A stretch of DNA of 64,000 nt, from contig JABENI010000011.1 in assembly GCA_013332095.1 (NCBI GenBank), positions 62,001-126,000 on the forward strand. The letters are read 5' to 3'. The stretch is from Candidatus Bathyoplasma sp. NZ. GTDB taxonomy: Bacteria; Bacillota_I; Bacilli_A; MAG-NZ. Shown here one piece after another: positions 37,001-46,687 of this stretch (position 1 is its first letter; each line of letters starts with the position of its first letter). The position numbers were made by a program, and so were the translations under genes. The notes beneath the pieces are model-generated. The model was not told where the DNA came from. It saw only the letters and a list, made by a program, of their open reading frames with translations, and searched no databases.

Positions 37001-37842
37001 TTCAATTGAAAAGTATAAAAAATCTTTTTTATAATTTTATTTTTTTCTATAGTTTTAATACTTTTACGATTTCTAACAATCAGATTAACTTTCTGTTTCA
37101 TTTCCCATAAACGATCACCTTCTTCAATTACTATATCGTTACGTTTAAAATGAGATTTTACTAACAGTATAAAATCATCTATTTGATACTCTTCAAGAAG
37201 TTTTTCTAGACTTTCTTTTTCAAGTTTTATTGTTCTTGGAACAAGATTATTTTTTTCAATAGATTTTATAACATTATTAGCTCTTTCTGTTATTTTGATT
37301 TTCATCTTTTGATATTTTAAAATACAATTTTTTGAAATACAAGTTTCTGGTTTTAACTTAAGTTTATTTTTATCGTTTTCACAAAAAAATTTATAATTTT
37401 CAGTTTCTTTAATATTTTTAATTACTTCAGCAAAATTACTTTTGTCTAATTCGCTATCTTTTTTTATTTCTCTTAAAATATTGTTTGGCTGTATCCGAGC
37501 ATGTTTTAAAATTAATCCTATTTTTGTAAAATTATACTCTGTAATTTCAAGTGTGTCATTATCGCCATTTATACTAATTTGTTTTAACAGTGCAAATAGT
37601 AAATTTTTATTTTGAACATTATTTTTTTTATCTATTTTTACATATTTCCTTAACGAACGATATAAATGTAAATTTAATTGTGCTTGTATATATTTGTTTT
37701 TTTTATCTAAATGAATATTAATATCCGTAGTAACTTCCTCTATGACATAATTATTATTTTTGTAAACTACGAGCTTATTTTCTCTCTCAATTTCTGCATC
37801 TGTTCTTAACATTCTTGAATCATCAATTTTACTAAACCTCAT
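34039..37842 (-). CDS. cas13a: Cas13a-like CRISPR type VI-A effector with two HEPN nuclease domains
   Basis: Cas13a is a crRNA-guided RNA nuclease that cuts target and bystander RNA. The product has 1267 residues, counted from the ATG at 37842. That ATG follows AAGGGGGAG, whereas an in-frame ATG 12 codons upstream has no ribosome site. Two RX4H motifs are intact: RNASIH (R608-H613) and RNYYAH (R1158-H1163). Their positions and the total length fit Cas13a (about 1150-1390). The C-terminal part after HEPN2, with RRLLRGDRKLKNAVTKSVV and KHGFIITFEF, closely recalls the same stretch of Leptotrichia Cas13a from memory. No cas1, cas2 or repeat array was found nearby. It is the most downstream gene of a minus-strand defence cluster. 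Confidence 0.88.
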   Translation of the reverse strand: MRFSKIDDSRMLRTDAEIERENKLVVYKNNNYVIEEVTTDINIHLDKKNKYIQAQLNLHLYRSLRKYVKIDKKNNVQNKNLLFALLKQISINGDNDTLEITEYNFTKIGLILKHARIQPNNILREIKKDSELDKSNFAEVIKNIKETENYKFFCENDKNKLKLKPETCISKNCILKYQKMKIKITERANNVIKSIEKNNLVPRTIKLEKESLEKLLEEYQIDDFILLVKSHFKRNDIVIEEGDRLWEMKQKVNLIVRNRKSIKTIEKNKIIKKIFYTFQLNTEIIKNSWKTKKQLSEKDEINYIDDFVKEYLHKKFPVKNVNENINFDLNQLDKSKIKKFCEYKLTNKKFHNVITKNILAIDRDVRNSLAIEKNHFQNVFSRKLSGIIAYAGNSIGLMFTGEKDELETYISKHVNIESIIKKYHELGLDNEIIYNNQEIKGNEYLGIFNELSDNEKEKILEMLENWINKFNNIKIKYSDVEIKFTNENVDFTDEGVINIYVEENVKNNHKCEKQKKFIKLYNKIDNRKNSIEEISSINFKSYKECCEKKKDVLKESSPKSNVSETEFSTTLTKDPIFHKISDDKIKNQILKPFFDLRQCMIANVKIFRNASIHSKKEIEFKQGDNLYTNILKQHYKNRLLEQPKEAILRAYDNAVFSFFNEEEIMKYFEDNHFFFNLREIKTPSFKNIIAAMIHIQNDQELIKNNENFIEYLLNIKNPKENPKFQAQKFLTKILYDAEAKNISENIGEQIKEYIKAKKLEEVYSKYDNLIGNKIGETLDNFEKIETLEELTTNIQKVLSELEEKEISKNHRSKETNKAIKEMVNVVVLLKFLAIFKENKFIKGEIKENPVVPTTKNDLKNILDEKYINFKYEEYDIKDFANDDSMFGFYSLLLFLSKGRLSELNQILISYKRNCDKFGIEDKQVFEKFEVSHLIEMTTIVLNTYRSTDKMSMSDVQYEKFLSSCLEARPEVYNEIFKNNKETERKYLYKDQENLIRFYQIEEAFREDILGRYKKYYEKDDAKITIDEVREFNQLEKNISSMIENKEALKIKIKDKKKEENIKELKKKYTKLYESILKYNSLKNKILLTDIRIMNRLLIDIYGKLNGLISVYEKNLTIYCNDEMDKINVFKSLKQDDLKRKNIKLTFGGKSEEFDDVVRNYYAHFHYLSAREVRKDGAKRTKSFVQQLNYIRRLLRGDRKLKNAVTKSVVSTFEKHGFIITFEFNHEHNIKSYKLERKKVNDQNLYQYRKNEDYFIKMIEVFFPIEDS

Positions 37843-38407
37843 TGTTCTCCCCCTTGAATATATTTTTATTTTCTGCATGTATCAGTGTAAAATAATCTAT
37901 TACTTTATATTATTTGATATTTTACTTAACTATTTTTCATCGTTTCATTTCACTATCCCCACATTACATATTGTTTAATTACGGTGAAATTTTAATTATT
38001 ATATTTAATAACGACTTCGACATTTTTTTACACTATAATATACAATTCAACATTTTTCTCATTATAAACTAAAAATGCTATTGACCATCAAAAATGTAAA
38101 AACTAGTTAGTTTTTTGTAATAAATAATACTTTTTATTTACCAATTTAAGATATTAAAAAAGTAGCCTGCAGACTACCTTTTATTTAGCTATTTATTATC
38201 CTTCATGGAGGATAATTCATTTGATATTTCGCTTTCTAATTTTAACATTATTTCATAATTATATTTAGTTATTTCTTTTTTTTCCTATTTCTACTATTTT
38301 TAATTTATTAAATTAATGTAACTTTTATTACTATAATCTAAATGAGTAAATTTAGCGCAAATAATAAAAATCTAATATAGCAAAATTTTAGTTTAATTTT
38401 AAAATAA
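37843..38407. other. AT-rich gap upstream of cas13a, no gene and no CRISPR array seen
   Basis: I compared the gap by eye for any 25-40 base repeat and found none. It contains an inverted repeat AAAAACTA-GT-TAGTTTTT near 38097, a hairpin with GTAG/CTAC arms near 38160-38180, and a hairpin with TTATCCT/AGGATAA arms at 38196-38215. Several TATAAT-like boxes exist on the minus strand but no promoter stands out. The AAGGGGGAG ribosome site of cas13a is at the right end of the gene. Confidence 0.6.
38196..38215. other. Seven-base-pair hairpin in the cas13a upstream gap
   Basis: TTATCCT and AGGATAA with a six-base loop. No T-run follows on either strand, so it is not a clear terminator. Single copy in the window. 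Confidence 0.4.
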
Positions 38408-38433
38408 AAACGATAAAATAAATTTTATCGTTT
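38408..38433 (-). terminator. Terminator of the MATE gene
   Basis: AAACGATAAAA and TTTTATCGTTT with a four-base loop; the stop codon of the MATE gene lies inside the structure. It separates the MATE gene from cas13a, which therefore probably has its own promoter. Confidence 0.75.
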
Positions 38434-39777
38434 AAATTCTTCTTCCACTATATCTAAACGTCTTTTTACTCTAAAATTAGAAAGTATAAAAGTAATTATT
38501 ATCGATAAAGAAACTGCTAGAAATATTCCATTGATTCCAAACTGTTTTTCTAAAATTAAATTCAGCGGTATAAATAAGAAATATATTTGCATAAGATTCA
38601 TTATAACTACTTCTAGCGGTCTTTTCATGACATTTAACATTGAACAATCAGTTAAGAAAAAGGCTTTAAAAACATAAACAGCACCAACAATTCTTAAATA
38701 ATTTGTAGCTATTTCAACTGTTATCTCATTAGAATCAAACATTCTGATTAAATATGGAGCTGTAATAAAAACCACTCCATATAGTGCTGTTTGAATTACT
38801 AGATTAAATTTCATTGTATGCTTCCTAACTAATCTTATTCGCTCAATGTTTTTCGTTCCTATATTTTGTCCACAATAAGGAACTACTACTATCGATATAG
38901 CCACAGCAATCATCATAATCAAATTTTCCAGTTTCGTTGCGACTCCGTAACCAGCTACATATTCTGTTCCGTATGTCGCAATGATACCAGTTACAACACC
39001 CACTCCAAGTGGTATAATTATTTTTGACATTGCATCAACTAGCCCAATACTTAAAATATTTTTCGAATTTATTTTAAATTCATTTTTAAGATTACCTTTA
39101 AATGTTAATATTTTTAGTTTGAAAATCAATACATAATTAGATACAAAAAATACTACTATTCTACTTATGACAGTCGCAATTGCTGCTCCTTGCACACCCA
39201 ATGCTGGAATAAACCAAAACCCAAATATAAAGATTATATCGAGGAAAATATTTACTACTGCAGCAATAATCATTACTTTTGCTGGTGTTTTAGTATCGCC
39301 TATTGCCCTTATTATTCCGTTTGAAGCTAAGGGAATAACAACAAAAGGTATTCCGAAAAACCAAACGTTCATATATTCTTTAATTATCGGGATAAGTGCT
39401 TCTTCTGCACCTAATAAATTTAAGATAAGGTCTAATGATAAAAATCCTATTATAACCAACATAATACTTATGATTATTGCTATTATCATACTGTGAAAAA
39501 CTAATGTTTTTAACTTTTCTTGATTTTTGAGTCCGATAACTTTAGCAACATTGGCAGTTATTCCCGTACTAATTCCTAAACTAATACCATTTAGAACTAA
39601 AATTATTGGAAATGTAAAAGTAACTGCAGCTAATTCTTTTGTTCCCAATTTAGCAATAAAAAATGTATCTACTAAATTAAATATTGATATTCCTAATACT
39701 CCAACTACCATTGGTAGAATTAATTTTAATAATTGTTTTTTTACGTTTCCCTCTGTAAAATCAACTATTTCTGACAT
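38425..39777 (-). CDS. MATE-family efflux transporter
   Basis: A 450-residue membrane protein with twelve predicted helices in two halves, the MatE layout. The start EGNVKKQLLKLILPMVVGVLGISIFNLVDTFFIAKLG is typical of the NorM/DinF-like group. GLGTKELAAVTF-type and GISTGITANVAKVIG stretches follow. Such proteins export cationic compounds with Na+ or H+ influx. The ATG at 39777 follows GGGGAG. It sits between the McrC-like gene (49-base gap) and cas13a. Its role within a defence cluster is unclear; it may be a passenger. Confidence 0.9.
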   Translation of the reverse strand: MSEIVDFTEGNVKKQLLKLILPMVVGVLGISIFNLVDTFFIAKLGTKELAAVTFTFPIILVLNGISLGISTGITANVAKVIGLKNQEKLKTLVFHSMIIAIIISIMLVIIGFLSLDLILNLLGAEEALIPIIKEYMNVWFFGIPFVVIPLASNGIIRAIGDTKTPAKVMIIAAVVNIFLDIIFIFGFWFIPALGVQGAAIATVISRIVVFFVSNYVLIFKLKILTFKGNLKNEFKINSKNILSIGLVDAMSKIIIPLGVGVVTGIIATYGTEYVAGYGVATKLENLIMMIAVAISIVVVPYCGQNIGTKNIERIRLVRKHTMKFNLVIQTALYGVVFITAPYLIRMFDSNEITVEIATNYLRIVGAVYVFKAFFLTDCSMLNVMKRPLEVVIMNLMQIYFLFIPLNLILEKQFGINGIFLAVSLSIIITFILSNFRVKRRLDIVEEEFKR

Positions 39778-39826
39778 ATTTACTCCCCGCGAAACACCCT
39801 ATTCTAGGCGATCTACTTTCTTTCTA

Positions 39827-41059
39827 TTAATTTATCTCATTTTGAATTTCTGATACGATGAATTTGCGATATTTTTTCAAATTAAAATTATTTATTAAAA
39901 AATTAACATCTATCAAAAACGCATGCACTCTACTGTGTGATTTACTTACATTTTCGTTATTCCAATTAGAATTTGCAAATCCGACATATACTAATTCTTT
40001 TTCTAACCCTAATTTATTTTTATCTTTATTATAAGGCAAAACTGCTACATTCAGAACATTTTCAAAATTAGTTTTGATAACATCTTTATTGCTATAAATA
40101 TAATCTCCATAAATAATTTGTTTATGAATAGATGCTGTCGATGGTAAATGATTAACATTACCTGAAAGTCCATATTTATAATATTTTGAATCAATAATAT
40201 AAATAGAATCATTCTGTTTCATTACCGTGTCTTGTTCACTGGTAAAACTTTCTAAAATTGTACCACTTGTTAAATTCCAATAAGTACGTGGATAAAAATC
40301 TTTAACATTTAAGTTTCCAAACATATTATCAAGCATTTTTCCCCAAACATTTCCAAATTGTTTAGTTCCATATTCAAAATATTTTTGATTGGTTTTTGAA
40401 CTATCTAGCCCTGTAATCATATCAATCATATTTTTAATCAATAGTTTTTTGTTGTCATCAAATGTCTGATTCAATTCTTTTTTTAAACTATCAATAAATA
40501 AAGTTCGATTAAATTTAAGCATTGGTTTTTCGATGCTTAAATCACCGTACAACCAACCAATTTTTTTATTAGCTTCATAGACACAATACTTGTGAATATG
40601 TGTTAAAATGTGATCATTATTTTGCTTAAATACTTTTCTTACTAAATCAAAATATACAATTTCACCATTACAAATATTTGGATTAACCTGAGTAATTGTT
40701 TTTTTCCAATTAATTTTACCACTACCACTTCGGTTGTATTGTTCTTCTGTTAATCTGTAGTAGTCATTTTCTACAAAATTTTTTATTATCCAGTTGTAAC
40801 ATTGAAAAGAAAAACCACCTTTTCCACTAAAAGTATCGAAGACATCATTTGCATTTTTATCATTCACTGTAAAGGCACTTATAGCTTTAAATAAATTATA
40901 AACTACTTTTCTATTAATCTCATCATCTTTTACTATCCTAAACCCTAAGGGTAAGTTTAAGTTTAGTTCACCATTTAATATCTTAAGACCGACAAAATCA
41001 TCATCTTTTTCGACATATTTAATTTTACAAATTTTTGATAGTGTATAGTTATTATTCAT
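39827..41059 (-). CDS. McrC/LlaJI-type restriction endonuclease subunit
   Basis: A 410-residue protein directly downstream of an McrB-like GTPase gene (19-base gap), matching the two-gene layout of McrBC and of the LlaJI restriction pair. A PD-(D/E)xK nuclease core is visible near residue 288, where SIYIIDSKYYKYG holds D-x-K after GTILESFTSEQDTV. SASIHKQIIYGDYIYS follows, as in LlaJI-like nucleases. No methyltransferase gene is adjacent, so the pair more likely attacks modified DNA (type IV) or relies on an absent methylase. Family recognition is by eye. Confidence 0.75.
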   Translation of the reverse strand: MNNNYTLSKICKIKYVEKDDDFVGLKILNGELNLNLPLGFRIVKDDEINRKVVYNLFKAISAFTVNDKNANDVFDTFSGKGGFSFQCYNWIIKNFVENDYYRLTEEQYNRSGSGKINWKKTITQVNPNICNGEIVYFDLVRKVFKQNNDHILTHIHKYCVYEANKKIGWLYGDLSIEKPMLKFNRTLFIDSLKKELNQTFDDNKKLLIKNMIDMITGLDSSKTNQKYFEYGTKQFGNVWGKMLDNMFGNLNVKDFYPRTYWNLTSGTILESFTSEQDTVMKQNDSIYIIDSKYYKYGLSGNVNHLPSTASIHKQIIYGDYIYSNKDVIKTNFENVLNVAVLPYNKDKNKLGLEKELVYVGFANSNWNNENVSKSHSRVHAFLIDVNFLINNFNLKKYRKFIVSEIQNEIN

Positions 41060-41078
41060 ATTTGACCTTCACTAACAA

Positions 41079-42635
41079 CTAATTGCCAAGAAAGTCTTCA
41101 CAAAACTTAAATATTTCTAACCCCTTTGATTTAAATCCATTTATCAAACTATCAAGTGTATTATAATCATCTAAAAAGACATCATCACGATTATATTTGA
41201 AAACATCTTCCCATAAATACATTAGAACTTTTTCTGCAAACTTCTCTTTTATATTTTCTGGCATTTTATCTTTTGGTGATGATAATGATTGACTATCAAT
41301 AAAATAAATACCTATTTGCTTATCTTCACTATTAAGCCCTAAAGATGAACTTCTGACAATTGATCTATTGATTACAGTAACGAAGTTTTCCCAAGTACAT
41401 GTTGTTCCTGGTACATATTTGTTTTTGTAATGGTGTTCTGCCGTAAATGAATTTTTAATTCTTTTGAAAAGAAATCTTCTTTTGAACGCAGTATCTAGTG
41501 TAAATACATTTTGATCAGATGTATTCATTGTCCCAATAATACTTAAATTTCCTGGTATTTTAATGTGGTAATTTTCTTTTTTCCCTAAATACTCTGAAAT
41601 GTCAACATTTTTAATTGAATATTCGCTTTCTAAATGGTTCTCTTCTCGATCTAACAATTGGAAAACATCTCCAAATACAGCTGGTGCATTCCCGCGGTTA
41701 ATTTCTTCAATTACTAAGACATAGTGATTTCCTAAATCTTCTAATGCTTTTTTTAATATTCTAGTAAAAGCACCGGGCACAAATTCGTATTTAATATTAC
41801 GTGTTTCTCTATCGACAACAGGCATAACTTGACCAACAAAATCGCCGTAAGAATATTCAGGGTGAAAAGTAATTCTATCTAAATTGCCATTACTATCTTC
41901 TTCTTTATAATTAAGTTTAACTGAATAACTTTTTCCACATCCAGGAACTCCATAATAAACAACATTTTTACCTTTTAAACATTTTGATTTGTTAAATTTC
42001 CAATTGCTCCCACTTGCATGCTCAATTTCATTAGTTCTCTTTAACAAATTCAAAGCTATTATTATTCTATTTTTATAACTTTTTTCATCAATTGGATGCA
42101 ATTTTTTTAATGACACTGCAAAGTTATCTGCTACATTTTTAACTACTTGACTAACATCTGCCTCTTCAGGCCAATATTTCTCTAAAACTTGTAAAATAGG
42201 TTTACAAAAATCGCAGGCTGAATAACCAAATCTCTCTAAAAAGCCTCCATCTTCAAAATCTAATTCCATATAATCAAAATTTAACATTAAAAAAACATTT
42301 TCTTTATCAATTTCAATTTTAGTTTTTGATTGATAAACAGCAAACAAAGCGTTTATATCCCTAATACTAAGTTCGATGTGTCCGTTTTCTTCAGAAATAG
42401 CAAGATCAATTTTTGCATTTGTACCCAACATAGTAAAATCATATGATTTTTCTGTTATTCCTGCTGGTAGCATTCTTTTAAAAACATGAGTAATATCAGG
42501 GTCGTTATACATTCCAAAGTTTAAAACAGTTTCAAATCCAAGATTTTCTCCATAATTTACAATATTTAATTTTCTCCCTAAAGTCTTACGCTCCAAATTA
42601 AAACAAATTTTTTTCTCTTGACTAGTAAATTTCAT
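41079..42635 (-). CDS. McrB-like AAA+ GTPase of a restriction system
   Basis: A 518-residue protein. The C-terminal AAA+ domain has Walker A YYGVPGCGKSYSVK (near residue 230), ITFHPEYSYGDFVG, Walker B YVLVIEEINRGNAPAVFGD, sensor IIGTMNTSDQNV and AFKRRFLFKRI. These are the diagnostic blocks of McrB-type GTPases, which translocate DNA for the McrC nuclease. The N-terminal 215 residues would recognise DNA and do not match a domain I know. It is first in the minus-strand run McrB-McrC-MATE, with AAGGAAGG before the ATG. Confidence 0.85.
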   Translation of the reverse strand: MKFTSQEKKICFNLERKTLGRKLNIVNYGENLGFETVLNFGMYNDPDITHVFKRMLPAGITEKSYDFTMLGTNAKIDLAISEENGHIELSIRDINALFAVYQSKTKIEIDKENVFLMLNFDYMELDFEDGGFLERFGYSACDFCKPILQVLEKYWPEEADVSQVVKNVADNFAVSLKKLHPIDEKSYKNRIIIALNLLKRTNEIEHASGSNWKFNKSKCLKGKNVVYYGVPGCGKSYSVKLNYKEEDSNGNLDRITFHPEYSYGDFVGQVMPVVDRETRNIKYEFVPGAFTRILKKALEDLGNHYVLVIEEINRGNAPAVFGDVFQLLDREENHLESEYSIKNVDISEYLGKKENYHIKIPGNLSIIGTMNTSDQNVFTLDTAFKRRFLFKRIKNSFTAEHHYKNKYVPGTTCTWENFVTVINRSIVRSSSLGLNSEDKQIGIYFIDSQSLSSPKDKMPENIKEKFAEKVLMYLWEDVFKYNRDDVFLDDYNTLDSLINGFKSKGLEIFKFCEDFLGN

Positions 42636-43109
42636 TTTTATATCCCTTCCTTGTGTTATTATAATTTATTTAAAATATTTTTAAAATTTTATTAATTAAG
42701 GAAATATTTGTTAGTACTAACTTCTAAACTATCAGTCTAAGACAACTATAAATTACTATTATAGTGATTCAATTTAGTTATTCTCTATAATTTAACAAAA
42801 ATAAAGATTAATTTTAATATTGAAAATCTTCATTTTATAATAGCAGTTTTTTGCTATTTTCTCTATTGTTTATCAAATTTTAGCTTTTTAAAATTTTATC
42901 GAATTCATCCGTTTTACAAAAAAAATTTTTCCTACAAAAAATTTATGATTATAACTAATATATTTTTTTCATCTAGCACTTCGCAAATTCTTTCTTTAAA
43001 TATTCTACCATTAAAATACAATTTTTAAAAGATAATATATTATATTTTCTATGCTAATTAATTATTCATTTTTTTTTTCTTCTAATATACTAATTATGGG
43101 GGGAGATTT
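42636..43109. other. AT-rich divergent intergenic region, 474 bases
   Basis: Separates the McrB-like gene (leftward) from the repeat-protein gene (rightward) and must hold both promoters. I see no convincing -35/-10 pair, no RNA element and no repeats longer than short A/T runs. GGGGGGAG at the right end is the ribosome site of the next gene. Confidence 0.6.
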
Positions 43110-43616
43110 ATGAAAAACAAAATACAGTCTTTTTTAGTTAATAATAAAAATATCCTTGGTATTCTTGCAGCACTTGGACTATTAGTGTCATTGTTTTTAG
43201 AATATGTATTCCATTATCAGATAGATGAAAAAATTATTGTATCTTTGATAACCTTAACTACTTATTGTGGTGCTAATAGGGTTATAGATAGAGTAAAAGG
43301 AAATTTAAATAAAGAAACAAATATAGTTGAGGTGATTGATGAACTAATCGATCTTGTTAGTAATGATGAAGATGAAAACCTAGAACCGGAAGACCTAGAA
43401 CCGGAAAATCTAAAACCGGAAGACCTAGAACCGGAAAATCTAGAACCGGAAAATCTAAAACCGGAAAATCTAGAACCGGAAAATCTAGAACCGGAAAATC
43501 TAGAACCGGAAAACCTAGAACCGGAAAATCTAGAACCGGAAAATCTAGAATCGGAAAATCTAGAACCGGAAAATCTAGAATCGGAAAATCTAGAATCTGA
43601 AAATGTAAAACAGTAG
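43110..43616 (+). CDS. Membrane protein with 16 five-residue ENLEP-type repeats
   Basis: A 168-residue protein of unknown function. Residues about 12-60 hold two hydrophobic segments (ILGILAALGLLVSLFLEYVF and IIVSLITLTTYCGANRVI), which give it a holin-like look. An amphipathic stretch follows, and then 16 tandem pentapeptides, mostly ENLEP with EDLEP, ENLKP and ENLES variants, to the C-terminus. The tail is highly acidic and likely extended. The gene stands alone at the right edge of the defence region, with a strong ribosome site. Four TAG codons in a row end it. Length variation by repeat slippage is likely. Confidence 0.75.
   Translation: MKNKIQSFLVNNKNILGILAALGLLVSLFLEYVFHYQIDEKIIVSLITLTTYCGANRVIDRVKGNLNKETNIVEVIDELIDLVSNDEDENLEPEDLEPENLKPEDLEPENLEPENLKPENLEPENLEPENLEPENLEPENLEPENLESENLEPENLESENLESENVKQ
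43374..43613 (+). repeat. Tandem 15-bp coding repeat, 16 units
   Basis: Units of the type GAAAATCTAGAACCG encode ENLEP. Variants differ at one to three bases. The last unit is degenerate (ENVKQ). The 15-base unit keeps the reading frame, so slippage changes tail length, not frame. Confidence 0.95.
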
Positions 43617-43628
43617 TAGTAGTAGTTT

Positions 43629-43655
43629 AAAGAGTCAGTTTTATATTGACTCTTT
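43629..43655 (+). terminator. Terminator after the repeat-protein gene
   Basis: AAAGAGTCA and TGACTCTTT with a nine-base loop, shortly after the row of stop codons. Confidence 0.8.
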
Positions 43656-43711
43656 ATCCTCCCTCCCTAAATAAACAAAAAAAGAATTTTAAATTTTTTT
43701 CATGTAATATA

Positions 43712-43736
43712 AAAACCCTTATATTTTAAGGGTTTT
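43712..43736 (-). terminator. Terminator of eno
   Basis: AAAACCCTT and AAGGGTTTT with a seven-base loop; on the minus strand a T-run follows. It lies 14 bases after the eno stop. Confidence 0.85.
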
Positions 43737-43749
43737 ATTATTTCAATTA

Positions 43750-45069
<1,320 letters not shown>

Positions 45070-45102
45070 TTATTTTATTCACCAATAATTCATTATAATA
45101 TA

Positions 45103-46605
45103 TTATTGTCTAACAATCAAACTATTACCAGTCATTTCTGGTGCCTTTTTTATATTTAATAACTCTAACATAGTCGGCGCTATATCTCCTAAGTTCCCAC
45201 CGCTTCGCAAATTATAATCGTTAGACACGAGAATAATAGGTACTGGATTGGTTGTATGAGCAGTAAATGGTTTATCAAATTCGATAAGTTTATCAGCATT
45301 ACCATGATCTGATGTGATAATAGAAATTCCGCCTAAAGCTAAAACTTTATCTATTACTTTCCCTAAACATTGATCTACAACTTCTACTGCTTTTACCGTT
45401 GCTTCAATGTTTCCTGTATGAGCTACCATATCACAATTTGCATAATTCAATATAACAGTATCATAGCCATTATCTAATTCTTCTAATACTTTTTCAGTAA
45501 CTTCGTAGGCGCTCATTTCTGGCATCTCTGCAAAATTTTTTATTTTTGGTGAATCGATTAAAACTCTCTTCGAACCTTCAATTTCAATATCGGCTCCACC
45601 GTCAAAAAAGAAAGTTACATGGGCATATTTTTGTGTTTCAGCTATTCTGAGCTGTTTTAACCCTGCTTTACTAATTGTTTCTCCATAAGTATTTTTTAAA
45701 TCTTGTAATTCAAATGCTATTTTTCCTTGAACAGTTTTACTATAATGCATCATGCTTACAAAATATAAATTTTCTAATTGTTTTCCTTTTACTCCTGTTT
45801 CTTTAATATTGGTTAAAGCTGTACTAATTTGAATTGCTCTATCTGGTCTAAAATTAACAAAAATTACGGCATCGTTATTTTCAATCAAGCCATTTTCATC
45901 GATGACAGTCGGAGTTACAAATTCATCATAAATATCATTTTCATAAGAAGACTCTAACGCTGAAATTGCACTGTCGTATTTAAGACCTTTTTTAGTAGTC
46001 AAACTTTGGTATGCTTCGTTAGTTCTCTCCCAGATATTGTCTCTATCCATTGCATAAAAACGACCTGCTAATGTCGCGATAGTTCCATGATTAATTTCTT
46101 TAGTATATTTTTCAAAATCTTCTACGTATTTTACCGCACTCATCGGTCCTGTATCCCGACCATCAGTAAACGCGTGCACATAGACATCAATTTGATTATC
46201 TTTAGCTAATTTCACCAACGCTTTAAAATGTTCTAAGTGTGAATGAACTCCACCATCAGAAAACAATCCCATTAAATGTAATTTAGAATTATTTTTTTTA
46301 GCGTGTTCTATTGCTTTTAAAAATTCAGCGTTTGAAAAAAATAAACCATCTTTTATATTTTTATTAATCCTTGTAAGCGACTGATAGACAATTCTGCCTG
46401 CACCTATGTTTAAATGTCCAACTTCTGAATTTCCCATCTGTCCTTCAGGTAACCCTACATCAACTCCTGATGCTTCTAAAGTTTGATGAGGATATTTTGC
46501 AAAATATTTATCTAAGTTCGGTTTATTGGCTAAATAAATAGCATTACCTTTTTTTTCTTCGCTTAGTCCATATCCATCTAAAATAACTAATACTACTGGT
46601 TTCAT
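45103..46605 (-). CDS. gpmI: 2,3-Bisphosphoglycerate-independent phosphoglycerate mutase
   Basis: Interconverts 3- and 2-phosphoglycerate with two Mn ions. LVILDGYGLSE binds the first metal, GQMGNSEVGHLNIGAGR contains the phosphorylated Ser (near residue 61), and SDHGNADKLIEFD with NCDMVAHTGN complete the metal sites. Length 500 is normal. AAGGAGG precedes the ATG. eno is directly downstream. Confidence 0.98.
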   Translation of the reverse strand: MKPVVLVILDGYGLSEEKKGNAIYLANKPNLDKYFAKYPHQTLEASGVDVGLPEGQMGNSEVGHLNIGAGRIVYQSLTRINKNIKDGLFFSNAEFLKAIEHAKKNNSKLHLMGLFSDGGVHSHLEHFKALVKLAKDNQIDVYVHAFTDGRDTGPMSAVKYVEDFEKYTKEINHGTIATLAGRFYAMDRDNIWERTNEAYQSLTTKKGLKYDSAISALESSYENDIYDEFVTPTVIDENGLIENNDAVIFVNFRPDRAIQISTALTNIKETGVKGKQLENLYFVSMMHYSKTVQGKIAFELQDLKNTYGETISKAGLKQLRIAETQKYAHVTFFFDGGADIEIEGSKRVLIDSPKIKNFAEMPEMSAYEVTEKVLEELDNGYDTVILNYANCDMVAHTGNIEATVKAVEVVDQCLGKVIDKVLALGGISIITSDHGNADKLIEFDKPFTAHTTNPVPIILVSNDYNLRSGGNLGDIAPTMLELLNIKKAPEMTGNSLIVRQ

Positions 46606-46687
46606 GTCTTATACCTCCTTCTTAATTCTATACTATTATCAATTTACTTTCACTTAAAAAAGCATCTTTTATCAATGAAAGCGCATA

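Noticed and set aside
37843-38424. Possible CRISPR array upstream of cas13a
   Set aside because: No sequence of 25 bases or more recurs; only single hairpins are present.
43374-43613. Tandem repeats that might be taken for a CRISPR array next to the cas13a cluster
   Set aside because: Units are 15 bases, contiguous, without spacers, and keep one coding frame (ENLEP).
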